Of a DNA stretch of 64,000 nucleotides, positions 8,511 to 19,464 are shown piece by piece. The DNA is from Skermania sp. ID1734. GTDB taxonomy: Bacteria; Actinomycetota; Actinomycetes; Mycobacteriales; Mycobacteriaceae. A program made the translations under genes and the position numbers. Position 1 is the first letter of the stretch. Each line of letters opens with the position of its first letter. The DNA is taken from positions 310,001-374,000 of the forward strand of contig NZ_VLIY01000003.1 of NCBI RefSeq assembly GCF_007489285.1, written 5' to 3'. The notes under the pieces were generated by a model that worked only from the letters and a program-made list of their open reading frames with translations, searched no databases and was not told the origin of the DNA.

Positions 8511-9638
8511 ATGCCTCGGACGCTGTTGGTCACCAATGACTTCCCGCCGCGTCCCGGTGGTATTCAGAACTACCTGCACGCCCTCGCGTCGCATCTTCCG
8601 CCCGACGAGTTGGTCGTCTACGCGCCGCGCTGGCGTGGCGACAGTCACCTGCGCTTCGACGCCGCGCAGCCCTTCGAGGTGGTCCGGCATCCCACCACGC
8701 TGATGGTGCCCACGCCGTTCGTGGCCCGCCGCGCGACCGAAATTTTTCGTAGTCGCGACTGCGACAGCGTCTGGTTCGGCGCTGCCGCTCCGCTGGCGCT
8801 GCTGTCGCCGCTGCTGCGTCGCGCCGGCGCTCAGCGCATCGTGGCCAGCACGCACGGCCACGAGGTCGGCTGGTCGATGCTGCCGGCGGCCCGGCAGGCG
8901 CTGCGGGTGATCGGCGACCACACCGACGTGGTGACCTACGTGAGCCGCTACACGCGCAACCGGTTCGCCGCGGCATTCGGCTCGCACGCGGCGCTGGAGC
9001 ACGTGCCACCCGGCGTGGACACCGAGGTTTTTCGGCCCGACGCGGCGGCGCGTGCGGAATTGCGCAAACGCTACGGCATCGGAACGCGCCCGGCCGTGGT
9101 GTGTGTCTCGCGCCTGGTTCCACGTAAGGGTCAGGATGTCCTGATCAAGGCGCTTGCGCGCATCCGCGACCGCATCGACGGGGCGGTGCTCGTCATTGTC
9201 GGTGGCGGCCCGTACGCGGAGTCGCTGCACCGATTGGCGGCCAAGGCGGGGGTCGCCGAGCACGTCGTCTTCACCGGCGGTGTGCCGAGCCAGGAACTCG
9301 CCGCGCACCATGCGATGGCAGACGTCTTCGCCATGCCGTGCCGCACCCGCGGGGCGGGGCTGGACGTGGAGGGGCTGGGCATCGTTTTTCTGGAGGCGTC
9401 AGCCAGCGGGGTGCCGGTCGTGGCAGGTGACTCCGGTGGTGCGCCGGAGACGGTCATCGAGGGCACAACCGGGCACGTGGTCAAGGGCCGCCGCGTCGAC
9501 GAGGTCGTCGAGGCGATCGTGAAAGTGCTGGCAGATCCCGATGGCGCCGCGGCCATGGGTGCCGCGGGGCGGGACTGGGTGCAGCGGGAGTGGCGCTGGG
9601 ACATGCTTGCCGCTCGACTCGCCAAACAGTTCGTCTAG
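8511..9638 (+). CDS. pimB': GDP-mannose-dependent phosphatidylinositol mannoside mannosyltransferase PimB'
   Basis: GT4-family glycosyltransferase of 375 residues, homologous to Rv2188c. It adds the second mannose to PIM1 (on the 6-OH of inositol) on the cytoplasmic face of the membrane, the second step toward PIM, LM and LAM. Evidence: the N-terminal Rossmann start TNDFPPRPGGIQNYL, the donor-binding segment VSRLVPRKGQDVLI, VIVGGGPY, and the EGLGIVFLEASASGVPVV block typical of GT-B retaining enzymes. ATG 8511 lies 20 bases after the preceding stop codon. In M. tuberculosis fadD15 is found next door; here the next gene is the SRPBCC protein only 24 bases away. Confidence 0.93.
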   Translation: MPRTLLVTNDFPPRPGGIQNYLHALASHLPPDELVVYAPRWRGDSHLRFDAAQPFEVVRHPTTLMVPTPFVARRATEIFRSRDCDSVWFGAAAPLALLSPLLRRAGAQRIVASTHGHEVGWSMLPAARQALRVIGDHTDVVTYVSRYTRNRFAAAFGSHAALEHVPPGVDTEVFRPDAAARAELRKRYGIGTRPAVVCVSRLVPRKGQDVLIKALARIRDRIDGAVLVIVGGGPYAESLHRLAAKAGVAEHVVFTGGVPSQELAAHHAMADVFAMPCRTRGAGLDVEGLGIVFLEASASGVPVVAGDSGGAPETVIEGTTGHVVKGRRVDEVVEAIVKVLADPDGAAAMGAAGRDWVQREWRWDMLAARLAKQFV

Positions 9639-9662
9639 GACGCTGGTTTAGGCTCGGCGTCG

Positions 9663-10052
9663 ATGAACAGCATCCAAGTTGCCGATCAGACCTTCGTGGT
9701 CGCACCCGCGGCGCAGGTGGCCGCGGCGATCAACGCGCCCGAGAAGTGGCGGCGCTGGTGGCCGGACCTGCGGCTGACGGTTCGCGAAGACCGCGGTCCG
9801 AAGGGCATTCGGTGGACCGTGGACGGCGCGCTGACCGGGACGATGGAAGTGTGGCTCGAACCCTCGTTGGACGGGGTGATCGTGCACTATTTCCTCCATG
9901 CCGAGCCGAACGGGCCCAGCAGGGGATCGCTGGCGGAACAGAATCGGCGCCGGCGCGTGGCGGGCAAGAACATGACGTTCGAACTCAAGGCGACGCTCGA
10001 GGCGGGCCGGCGGGCGGGGGAGCCGCCGCGCGCGAGCGCTCAACCCCGGTGA
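9663..10052 (+). CDS. SRPBCC (polyketide cyclase/START-like) protein, first copy
   Basis: A 129-residue protein related to Rv2186c with an SRPBCC lipid- or ligand-binding fold: it opens with VADQTFVVAPAAQVAAAINAPEKWRRWWPDL and continues with strand patterns ending in a long C-terminal helix. Ligand unknown. ATG 9663 has no good ribosome-binding site; TAGGCT (9649-9654) eight bases before it could be a -10 element of a leaderless transcript. The tail (AGRRAGEPPRASAQPR) is polar. It is followed 26 bases later by a second SRPBCC gene and then an ATPase gene, suggesting a functional unit. Confidence 0.82.
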   Translation: MNSIQVADQTFVVAPAAQVAAAINAPEKWRRWWPDLRLTVREDRGPKGIRWTVDGALTGTMEVWLEPSLDGVIVHYFLHAEPNGPSRGSLAEQNRRRRVAGKNMTFELKATLEAGRRAGEPPRASAQPR

Positions 10053-10078
10053 CGGTTGAGAAAGGAAGACTGACGCGC

Positions 10079-10516
10079 ATGGCCGACAGGACCAACAGGT
10101 CGATAATCATCAACGCGACGGCGGCGAAGATCATGGACGTCATCGCGGATTTTCCGGCGTATCCGACGTGGGTGGCCGCGGCCAAGACGGTGCAGGTGCT
10201 CACCCCGGGTCCGGGCGACCGAGCGCAGGTGGTCCGGTTCGAACTCGATGCCGGTGTGCTCAAGGAAACCTACGACCTGGCCTACGACTGGGCGCCGGAC
10301 GGCAAGTCGGTCACCTGGCAACTCATTCGTGGTGACCTGCAGAAGTCGCAGTACGGTGCCTACACGCTGGAAGATCAGCCGGACGGCAGCACACGGGTCA
10401 GCTACGAGTTGACCGTCGACCTCAACGTCCCCATGATCGGAATGTTCAAGCGCAAGGCGGAGAAGGTCATCACCGACACGGCGCTGAAGGAACTCAAGAA
10501 GCGGGTGGAAGGCTGA
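10079..10516 (+). CDS. SRPBCC (START-like) protein, second copy
   Basis: A 145-residue homologue of Rv2185c. The fold signature is INATAAKIMDVIADFPAYPTWV, then a beta sheet segment SVTWQLI and the final helix VPMIGMFKRKAEKVITDTALKELKKRVEG. SRPBCC proteins bind hydrophobic ligands in a deep cavity; the ligand here is unknown. ATG 10079 has AAAGGAAG 11 bases upstream; GTG 10049, in frame, is an alternative start. Its stop codon (TGA 10514-10516) overlaps the CTG where the downstream ATPase frame could begin. Confidence 0.85.
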   Translation: MADRTNRSIIINATAAKIMDVIADFPAYPTWVAAAKTVQVLTPGPGDRAQVVRFELDAGVLKETYDLAYDWAPDGKSVTWQLIRGDLQKSQYGAYTLEDQPDGSTRVSYELTVDLNVPMIGMFKRKAEKVITDTALKELKKRVEG

Positions 10517-11787
10517 TCGGCTCCCGTAAGCGACCGAAACACCCCGGTGCGCGCATCGAGCTTTTCCTCGGCAAGGGCGGCGTCGGCAAGACCACGCTCG
10601 CCTGCGCCACGGCGCTGGCCCGCGCCCGCGACGGCGAGCGGGTTCTGGTGGCCTCCATCGACCAGTCGCATTCGCTCGGCGATGTGCTCGGCCTGACGCT
10701 CGCGCACGACCCCGGCACGACCGCAACGACCTACCGGGTGGTGGACGGCCTCGAGGCGATCGAGATCGACACCCTGGCGCTGCTGGAAGAGCGGTTCCGC
10801 ACGCTGCGCGAGCCACTGAAACTCAATCGCGGCGGGCACGATCACGGGTTCAACTGGACGGCGATCGACGCCTCGGAGCTGACCGGCTTCCCGGGGGCGC
10901 AGGAAATGCTGGCCCTGGCCGAGATCACCGACCTTGCCGATGACGACGAATGGGATCTCATCGTCGTCGACTGCCCGGCGACCGCGGCGACGCTGCAACT
11001 GCTGGCCACCCCCGACATGGCGCTGGGCTACCTCGAGCGGGTATGGCCCAAGCACCGCCGTGTCGCAGCGGCGATCGGCACCGACATCGCCATGGCGATG
11101 ACCGTCGGTGCTATCGAAAAAATGGTGGGCGCGGTGACGTCGGTCCGTGATCTGCTGGCCGACCGCGACCGCACCAGTGCGATGTTGGTCACCTCGGCCG
11201 AGCGGGTCGCGCTATTGGAAGCCGCGCGGACGCGCTCCACGCTGGCGCTGTTGGGTATCCGACTGAACTCCGTGATGGTGAACAAGGTGCTGCCAGACCT
11301 CGGCGGACCAGCCGATTTGCCGCCGGAGCAGTTGCATCCCGCGGTGCGCTGGCATTACAACCGGCACGGCGAGCAGCGCGATGTGATCGCGGCATTTGCC
11401 GCGACGATGCCCGAAGTCTCCATCGTGACCGCGCAGCACACCGGGCCGGAGCCGGTAGGGTTGTCGTCTCTGAGCGCGCTCTCCTATGCCTTGGATGTTC
11501 ATTCCGAAGGCAACGCGAGCGCGTTCGAACCGCCGGTGGAGGTTCAGCTGGAATCCGGCAGCGGTCTCGAGTCGGTGTATGCCATGCGGATGCACCTGCC
11601 GTTGGTGGATCCCGCGTCGCTGAGCCTGGGCCGAGCAGAAGACGATGTCATCGTCGGAGCCGATGGCATGCGCCGTCGAGTGCGCCTGGCGTCGGTACTG
11701 CGCCGCTGCGTGGTGGCGGGCGCCGAGCTCGATGGGCAGACTCTGGTTGTCCGGTTCCGACCCGACCCGAAGGTGTGGCCGCGATGA
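10513..11787 (+). CDS. ArsA/GET3-related P-loop ATPase (start codon not canonical)
   Basis: An ATPase of the ArsA/GET3/ParA (SIMIBI) class homologous to Rv2184c. The deviant Walker A GKGGVGKTT is encoded at 10573-10599 and DLIVVDCPAT, a Walker B/switch-like block, follows near 10960. The first in-frame ATG, GTG or TTG is GTG 10648, which would delete the P-loop and give 379 residues, the length annotated in M. tuberculosis. Upstream the frame is open through the SRPBCC gene without a canonical start, so I begin at CTG 10513, overlapping the upstream TGA (424 residues). ATC 10555 or a -1 ribosomal slip are alternatives. It may move or insert a hydrophobic partner. Confidence 0.75.
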   Translation: MIGSRKRPKHPGARIELFLGKGGVGKTTLACATALARARDGERVLVASIDQSHSLGDVLGLTLAHDPGTTATTYRVVDGLEAIEIDTLALLEERFRTLREPLKLNRGGHDHGFNWTAIDASELTGFPGAQEMLALAEITDLADDDEWDLIVVDCPATAATLQLLATPDMALGYLERVWPKHRRVAAAIGTDIAMAMTVGAIEKMVGAVTSVRDLLADRDRTSAMLVTSAERVALLEAARTRSTLALLGIRLNSVMVNKVLPDLGGPADLPPEQLHPAVRWHYNRHGEQRDVIAAFAATMPEVSIVTAQHTGPEPVGLSSLSALSYALDVHSEGNASAFEPPVEVQLESGSGLESVYAMRMHLPLVDPASLSLGRAEDDVIVGADGMRRRVRLASVLRRCVVAGAELDGQTLVVRFRPDPKVWPR

Positions 11788-12200
11788 GCAAGAAACGACC
11801 CGATCTGGGGGAGGAGCTGCGTCTGCTGGCCGAGGCGGTGCTCGAACGGGTTGAACCAGCCCTCCGGGGCGCCGCGCTGGGCCACGGCCGCGACGAGTGG
11901 AGTGATTGCGGTGTGTGCCCGGTGTGTGCCATCGCCGCGATCCTGCGCGGCGAGCAGAACGCCCTGGTCAGTTCGCTGGCCGAGCAGGGCACCGCGCTGG
12001 TCACGATCCTGCGGGAGGCCATCGCAGGGGTTCCTGTCGCGCCGCGCTATCCGCATGACTTCGAGCCGGACGACAGCGAGCCGAACGACGCCGAAGCCGG
12101 CGAAGAGCCAGCGAATGGCAACGCCTTCGAAGCCGCAGATGCCTACGTGCCGCCACATCCACACGGTTTTGTCAGCATTCCGGTGACCATCCGGGGCTGA
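11784..12200 (+). CDS. Conserved protein with CxxCxxC motif
   Basis: A 138-residue homologue of Rv2183c. ATG 11784 overlaps the stop of the ATPase gene (ATGA), so it is translationally coupled. Residues 8-35 are a helix (LGEELRLLAEAVLERVEPAL), then CGVCPVC (near residues 47-53), a likely metal-binding knuckle, followed by a hydrophobic helix and a long acidic, low-complexity segment (EPDDSEPNDAEAGEEP). The C-terminus is rich in Pro and His. Function unknown. It may be the partner of the upstream ATPase: eukaryotic GET3 itself carries a zinc-binding CxxC, which the ATPase here seems to lack. Confidence 0.8.
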   Translation: MSKKRPDLGEELRLLAEAVLERVEPALRGAALGHGRDEWSDCGVCPVCAIAAILRGEQNALVSSLAEQGTALVTILREAIAGVPVAPRYPHDFEPDDSEPNDAEAGEEPANGNAFEAADAYVPPHPHGFVSIPVTIRG

Positions 12201-12221
12201 GCGCGGGAAGAATCGTCGAGC

Positions 12222-13202
12222 ATGGAGACCTCGGCCACGTCCGATCAGCGGACGCTCACCGTCGGGGTCGATGTCGGCGGCACCAGCATCAGGGCCGCGG
12301 TGGTCGACGCCTGCGGCGAGGTCCTCGACGTGACCCAGGTGCCTACTCCGCAGTCCGCTCCGGCGCTGGACAAGGCGCTGGTCAACGCGGTCAGCGAACT
12401 GTCCGAGCGCAACCCGGTCGCCGCGGTCGGACTGGCCGTCGCGGGCTTCATCAGTTCCGATCGCAGCACGGTTCGCTTTGCGCCGCACCTACCGTGGGTC
12501 GACCGGCCGATCGGCAGCGAACTGAGTGGCCAACTGGGCTTGCCGGTCGTCCTTGAGCACGACGCGAACGCCGCCGTGTGGGCCGAGCACACCTTCGGCG
12601 CCGCCGCGGGCGGGCACAACGTGGTGCTGATCGCCATCGGAACCGGCATCGGGGCCGCGCTGTTGGTCGAGGGCGACATCTATCGCGGCTCGAATGGCGT
12701 GGCTCCGGAACTCGGTCACGTGCAGGTGGTGCCCGACGGACGTCCGTGTGCCTGCGGTAAGCACGGCTGCTGGGAGCGCTACTGCAGCGGAACGGCGCTG
12801 GTGGAAACCGCGATCGAGCTGCTGGCCGCCAAACCCGGCAACTCGACGATTCTGGCGCGGGAATCGCGCAGGGACCCCGGTTCGCTGACCGGGCGACGGG
12901 TGGCGGCCGCGGCTGCCGATGGCGATCGTGTGGCGCACGCCGCGATGGCGAACTTCGCCCGCTGGCTCGGAGTGGGGTTGGCGTTGGTCAGCGATGTCTA
13001 CGACCCCGATCTGATCGTCATAGCCGGCGGCGTGAGCACGTCAGCGCCGCTGTTCCTCGACGAGGCGCGCGAGCACTACGCGACGATGATCACCGGCGCC
13101 GGCCACCGGCCGCTGGCCCGCATTCGGACCACCCAGCTCGGCGAGGCGGCGGCAATCATCGGCGCGGCCGAGTTGGCGCGAGGTCTGATCGCTACCCGGT
13201 AG
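12222..13202 (+). CDS. ROK-family sugar kinase (glucokinase-like)
   Basis: A 326-residue ATP-dependent (or polyphosphate-dependent) sugar kinase of the ROK family. It has the phosphate-1 motif VGVDVGGTSIRAAV, EHDANAAVWAE with the catalytic Asp, the phosphate-2 segment IAIGTGIGAAL, the ROK signature GVAPELGHVQVV, and the zinc motif CACGKHGCWE. It probably phosphorylates glucose or another hexose; the substrate is not resolved by sequence. ATG 12222 follows GGGAAG. It sits in the operon after the CxxCxxC protein, an odd place for central metabolism. Confidence 0.9.
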   Translation: METSATSDQRTLTVGVDVGGTSIRAAVVDACGEVLDVTQVPTPQSAPALDKALVNAVSELSERNPVAAVGLAVAGFISSDRSTVRFAPHLPWVDRPIGSELSGQLGLPVVLEHDANAAVWAEHTFGAAAGGHNVVLIAIGTGIGAALLVEGDIYRGSNGVAPELGHVQVVPDGRPCACGKHGCWERYCSGTALVETAIELLAAKPGNSTILARESRRDPGSLTGRRVAAAAADGDRVAHAAMANFARWLGVGLALVSDVYDPDLIVIAGGVSTSAPLFLDEAREHYATMITGAGHRPLARIRTTQLGEAAAIIGAAELARGLIATR

Positions 13203-13311
13203 CTGGCCTGGTGAACTATCTCCCTTGCTGTGGCTGCAGCACGCGCGGGTGAGTAAAGTCAGCAAGCAAAAAGATGTGCCAGCCGTTCGGGCCGGAGCTG
13301 GGAAGGTTGTC

Positions 13312-14037
13312 ATGCTGTATTGGTGGTTGAAGTTCGTCTTTGTCGGACCGTTCATCTCGGTATACAACCGGCCCCGCGTCGAGGGGCTCGAGAACATTCC
13401 CGACGACGGACCCGCCATTCTGGCCGGTAACCATCTCTCGATCGCCGACTGGTTGTTCGCCCCGCTGTTGGTTCGCCGGCGCATCACCTACCTCGCCAAG
13501 AGCGAGTACTTCACCACTCCCGGTTTCAAGGGCATGCTGATGCGCTGGTTCTACACCGGTGCCGGCCAGTACCCGATCGACCGTAGCGGCGGGGACGCGG
13601 CCGAGAGCGCGTTGCGCACGGCGCGGCGACTGCTCGACGAGGGCAAGCTCGTCGGTCTCTACCCAGAAGGCACCCGCTCGCCCGACGGCCGGCTCTACAA
13701 GGGCAAGACCGGCATGGCCCGGGTGGCGTTGGAAACGGGCGTGCCGGTGATTCCGGTCGCCATGATCGGCACCGACAAGGTGTGCCCGCCCGGGCCGTTC
13801 AAGTGGCGTCGCCACCGCGTCACCTTGAAGATCGGCAAGCCGATCGACTTCTCCCGCTTCGAAGGCATGGGCGGCAACCGATTCGTCGAGCGCGCTGTCA
13901 CCGACGAGGTGATGTACGAACTGATGCAGCTGTCCGGTCAGGAGTACGTGGACATCTACGCCGCGTCGCTCAAGAACAAGTCCGCGCCGAGCTCGGCGAC
14001 GTCGGCCGACCGGATTCCGGATACGCGCGCGAGCTGA
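13312..14037 (+). CDS. PlsC-family 1-acylglycerol-3-phosphate acyltransferase-like protein
   Basis: A 241-residue acyltransferase homologous to Rv2182c. Motif I is GNHLSIADW (catalytic HxxxxD); motif III is LYPEGTRSPDGRLYKGKTG, and VPVIPVAMIGT follows. Probably attached to the inner face of the membrane by the hydrophobic N-terminus (LYWWLKFVFVGPFI). It would acylate lysophosphatidic acid or another lipid acceptor; no specificity is assigned. ATG 13312 has GGAAGG six bases upstream and the frame is open further to 13225. Its 3' end overlaps the convergent mannosyltransferase gene by 68 bases. Confidence 0.9.
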   Translation: MLYWWLKFVFVGPFISVYNRPRVEGLENIPDDGPAILAGNHLSIADWLFAPLLVRRRITYLAKSEYFTTPGFKGMLMRWFYTGAGQYPIDRSGGDAAESALRTARRLLDEGKLVGLYPEGTRSPDGRLYKGKTGMARVALETGVPVIPVAMIGTDKVCPPGPFKWRRHRVTLKIGKPIDFSRFEGMGGNRFVERAVTDEVMYELMQLSGQEYVDIYAASLKNKSAPSSATSADRIPDTRAS

Positions 14038-15256
14038 GGCTCGCCGAAACCGCCAGCAGCGCCAGCGTTCCGAGCCCCCACCAGACATACGACGCGGCCA
14101 GCAGCTGATCGGGCAGCGGCCACCCGATACCGTTCCACCGGCCGTGTGCGAGCCGCCAGTGCGGCGCGTAGTGGAAGACCACCAGACCCAGCAGAATCCA
14201 CGCGCCCAGCACGGCGTTGCGGCGTCGATAGGCCAGCACCGTCAGGCTGAGCAGCAGCGGCACGACCCAGACCCAGTGGTGGGACCAGGAAACCGGTGAC
14301 ACCAGCAGTCCGGCCAGCGCATTCACACCGAGCGCCACGGATACCTCACCGGCCGCGAAGGCGCGCCGCATCGCCACGACGGCGATGATGAACACTCCGG
14401 CCGCGGCCAGGATCCACAGCGGGGTGCGCATGTTGTCGATGCCGAGCCGGGCCAGCACCCCGATGATGCTCTGGTTGGCGGCGTAGGCCGGCTTCCCGAT
14501 CCGGTTGGAGTCCGGCAGGACACTGGTCCAGTACTTCACCGAATCGCCCGCGGCCAACGCAAATCCGACCAACGTGCAGCCGGCGAAGCTGATCGCCGTC
14601 ACGATGGCGGCGCGGAAGTCCTTGCGCAACAAGAAGAACAGCACGAAAACGGCCGGGGTGAGCTTGAGCGCGGCCACCAGACCGATCAGCGCGCCACGTG
14701 GCCACGGCGTGCGTTCGAGCAGACAGTCGGCCGCGACGAGCGCCATCAGCAGAATGTTGATCTGCCCGTAGTTCAGGGTCGAGAACACCGGTTCCAGTAC
14801 GAACGCGACAGCCAGCACGCCGGCTGCCGTCCACAGCTGCGACGTCCGGAGCCAGCCCAGCGATCGCAGCGTGAGCACGATGGTGGCGAACAGGCCGACT
14901 ATCGACACGACGGTCATGACGATTCCGGCCGCGGCCAGCGGCATCCACGACATCGGGCTGAACGCGATCGCCGCCAGCGGCGGGTACGTGAACGGCAGCG
15001 GTTTGCCGATTTCGGTCAGCGGCAGCTTGCCGTAGATTTGCGCGCCCCGGGCGAAGGCCGCGCCGCCGATGCGATAGACATCGAGGTCGATCCGGTAGTA
15101 GTCGCCGAATCGGCGGTGGAACAGCGGCAGGCCGTAGAGGTTGTAGACGACGCCCGCCAGGACGGCAGCGAGGATCCCGGCTCGGGCCACGAGCGTCGCC
15201 GGCCGGGCGTATCGGTGAGCGGCAACAGTGGCGCGGGAAGTCGTCAATGTCGGCAC
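13970..15256 (-). CDS. GT87 alpha-(1->2) mannosyltransferase (Rv2181 type)
   Basis: A polyprenyl-phosphate-mannose-dependent mannosyltransferase of 428 residues with about ten membrane helices, homologous to Rv2181 (427 residues), which adds alpha-1,2 mannose branches in LM/LAM. Evidence: the GDYYRIDLDVYRIGG segment with the conserved Asp in the first periplasmic loop, LPFTYPPLAAIAFSP, LNYGQINILLMALV and SWSHHWVWVVPLL, all typical of GT87. GTG 15256 is chosen because AGTGAGGA precedes it; the frame is open to 15292. The C-terminal 68 bases overlap the convergent acyltransferase gene. Confidence 0.9.
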   Translation of the reverse strand: MPTLTTSRATVAAHRYARPATLVARAGILAAVLAGVVYNLYGLPLFHRRFGDYYRIDLDVYRIGGAAFARGAQIYGKLPLTEIGKPLPFTYPPLAAIAFSPMSWMPLAAAGIVMTVVSIVGLFATIVLTLRSLGWLRTSQLWTAAGVLAVAFVLEPVFSTLNYGQINILLMALVAADCLLERTPWPRGALIGLVAALKLTPAVFVLFFLLRKDFRAAIVTAISFAGCTLVGFALAAGDSVKYWTSVLPDSNRIGKPAYAANQSIIGVLARLGIDNMRTPLWILAAAGVFIIAVVAMRRAFAAGEVSVALGVNALAGLLVSPVSWSHHWVWVVPLLLSLTVLAYRRRNAVLGAWILLGLVVFHYAPHWRLAHGRWNGIGWPLPDQLLAASYVWWGLGTLALLAVSASLSSRAYPESGRPTSPSSARTCS

Positions 15257-15317
15257 CGTAATCCTCACTGTTCTGCATATCGCCGATGGCACTATGCACC
15301 AGCCGATCAGAATGGCA

Positions 15318-15323
15318 TAGGGT
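15318..15323 (+). promoter_or_regulatory. -10 hexamer for the DEDD ribonuclease gene (leaderless)
   Basis: TAGGGT ends seven bases before ATG 15331. No ribosome-binding site precedes the start. Confidence 0.45.
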
Positions 15324-15330
15324 GCGCTTG

Positions 15331-15831
15331 ATGCGCTACTTCTACGATTGCGAGTTCATCGAGGATGGCGTGACCATCGACCTGGTGTCGATTGGAGTAG
15401 CCGCCGAAGACGGCCGAGAATTTTACGCGGTTTCCAGCGAGTTCGATCCGGATCGCGCCGGGCCCTGGGTGCGCCGCAACGTGTTGCCGAAGCTGCCGCC
15501 ACGTGACGGACCACACTGGCGCACCCGCGCGCAGATTCGCTCCGAGTTGCTCGCCTTCTTGCTCCCGCGCGGCGGGATCGTGCCGGAACTGTGGGCCTGG
15601 GTCGCGGCGTATGACCACGTGGCGTTGTGCCAGCTGTGGGGTCCGATGACCGAACTTCCGCGAGAGATGCCGCGGTTCACCCGCGAGCTCAAGCAGTACT
15701 GGGAAGACAACGGCTGCCCGCCGCTGCCCAAGGTCCCCAACGACGCGCACGACGCGCTCGCCGACGCGCGGCACAACTTGGCCAAGTTCGAGGCGATCGA
15801 GCGGGCCCGTCGGCTCCGCCCCCTGCGCTGA
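15331..15831 (+). CDS. DEDD-type 3'-5' exoribonuclease (Rv2179c family)
   Basis: A 166-residue homologue of Rv2179c, a small RNase T-like exoribonuclease specific to actinobacteria. The DEDDh residues are seen in RYFYDCEFIEDG (Asp and Glu of Exo I), AYDHVAL (Exo II) and NDAHDALADARHNL (Exo III His and Asp). ATG 15331 lies seven bases after TAGGGT and lacks a ribosome-binding site. In M. tuberculosis a small gene (Rv2180c) lies between this and the mannosyltransferase; it is absent here. Confidence 0.9.
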   Translation: MRYFYDCEFIEDGVTIDLVSIGVAAEDGREFYAVSSEFDPDRAGPWVRRNVLPKLPPRDGPHWRTRAQIRSELLAFLLPRGGIVPELWAWVAAYDHVALCQLWGPMTELPREMPRFTRELKQYWEDNGCPPLPKVPNDAHDALADARHNLAKFEAIERARRLRPLR

Positions 15832-15840
15832 TCACGATTG

Positions 15841-15874
15841 AATGGTCGCGTTTCAGCGCCAAAATGCGACCATT
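15841..15874. repeat. Perfect 9-bp inverted repeat between the ribonuclease gene and aroG
   Basis: AATGGTCGC (15841-15849) and GCGACCATT (15866-15874) are exact reverse complements separated by 16 bases. It lies after the stop codon of the ribonuclease gene and 70 bases before aroG. It could end the first transcript or bind a regulator; no T-tract follows. Confidence 0.55.
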
Positions 15875-15931
15875 TGTTCGGGCTCGTCGGGCGACGGTGC
15901 GGCCCCCGGGCGCAGTCGTGCCGAAAGCGAA

Positions 15932-15937
15932 TATCCT
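15932..15937 (+). promoter_or_regulatory. -10 hexamer for aroG (leaderless)
   Basis: TATCCT ends six bases before GTG 15944; the predicted transcript begins at the G of the start codon. Confidence 0.5.
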
Positions 15938-15940
15938 TGA

Positions 15941-19320
<3,380 letters not shown>

Positions 19321-19347
19321 CTGGCACCTCCCTCGCGGCGGCAGTTA

Positions 19348-19372
19348 TGGAAAAGACGTCCGTGGAAAAGAC
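19348..19372. repeat. 10-bp direct repeat in the pknL leader
   Basis: TGGAAAAGAC occurs at 19348-19357 and 19363-19372, a spacing of 15 bases, in the 144-base region between pknL and its divergent neighbour. Such a pair can be a regulator site; nothing more is known. Confidence 0.5.
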
Positions 19373-19451
19373 GATCGTATCCAAGGGTATCCGCCCCCGG
19401 CGGTGACCGATTCGGTGTGAATACCGCCGTTGCGACCGCGGCGGCACCCGA

Positions 19452-19457
19452 TAACGT
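19452..19457 (+). promoter_or_regulatory. -10 hexamer for the PknL partner gene (leaderless)
   Basis: TAACGT ends seven bases before GTG 19465. No ribosome-binding site is present. Confidence 0.5.
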
Positions 19458-19464
19458 TTCCCTC

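Noticed and set aside
10490-10520. Programmed -1 frameshift joining the SRPBCC and ATPase proteins
   Set aside because: No slippery heptamer of the X-XXY-YYZ type or pseudoknot is visible, so only kept as an alternative explanation.
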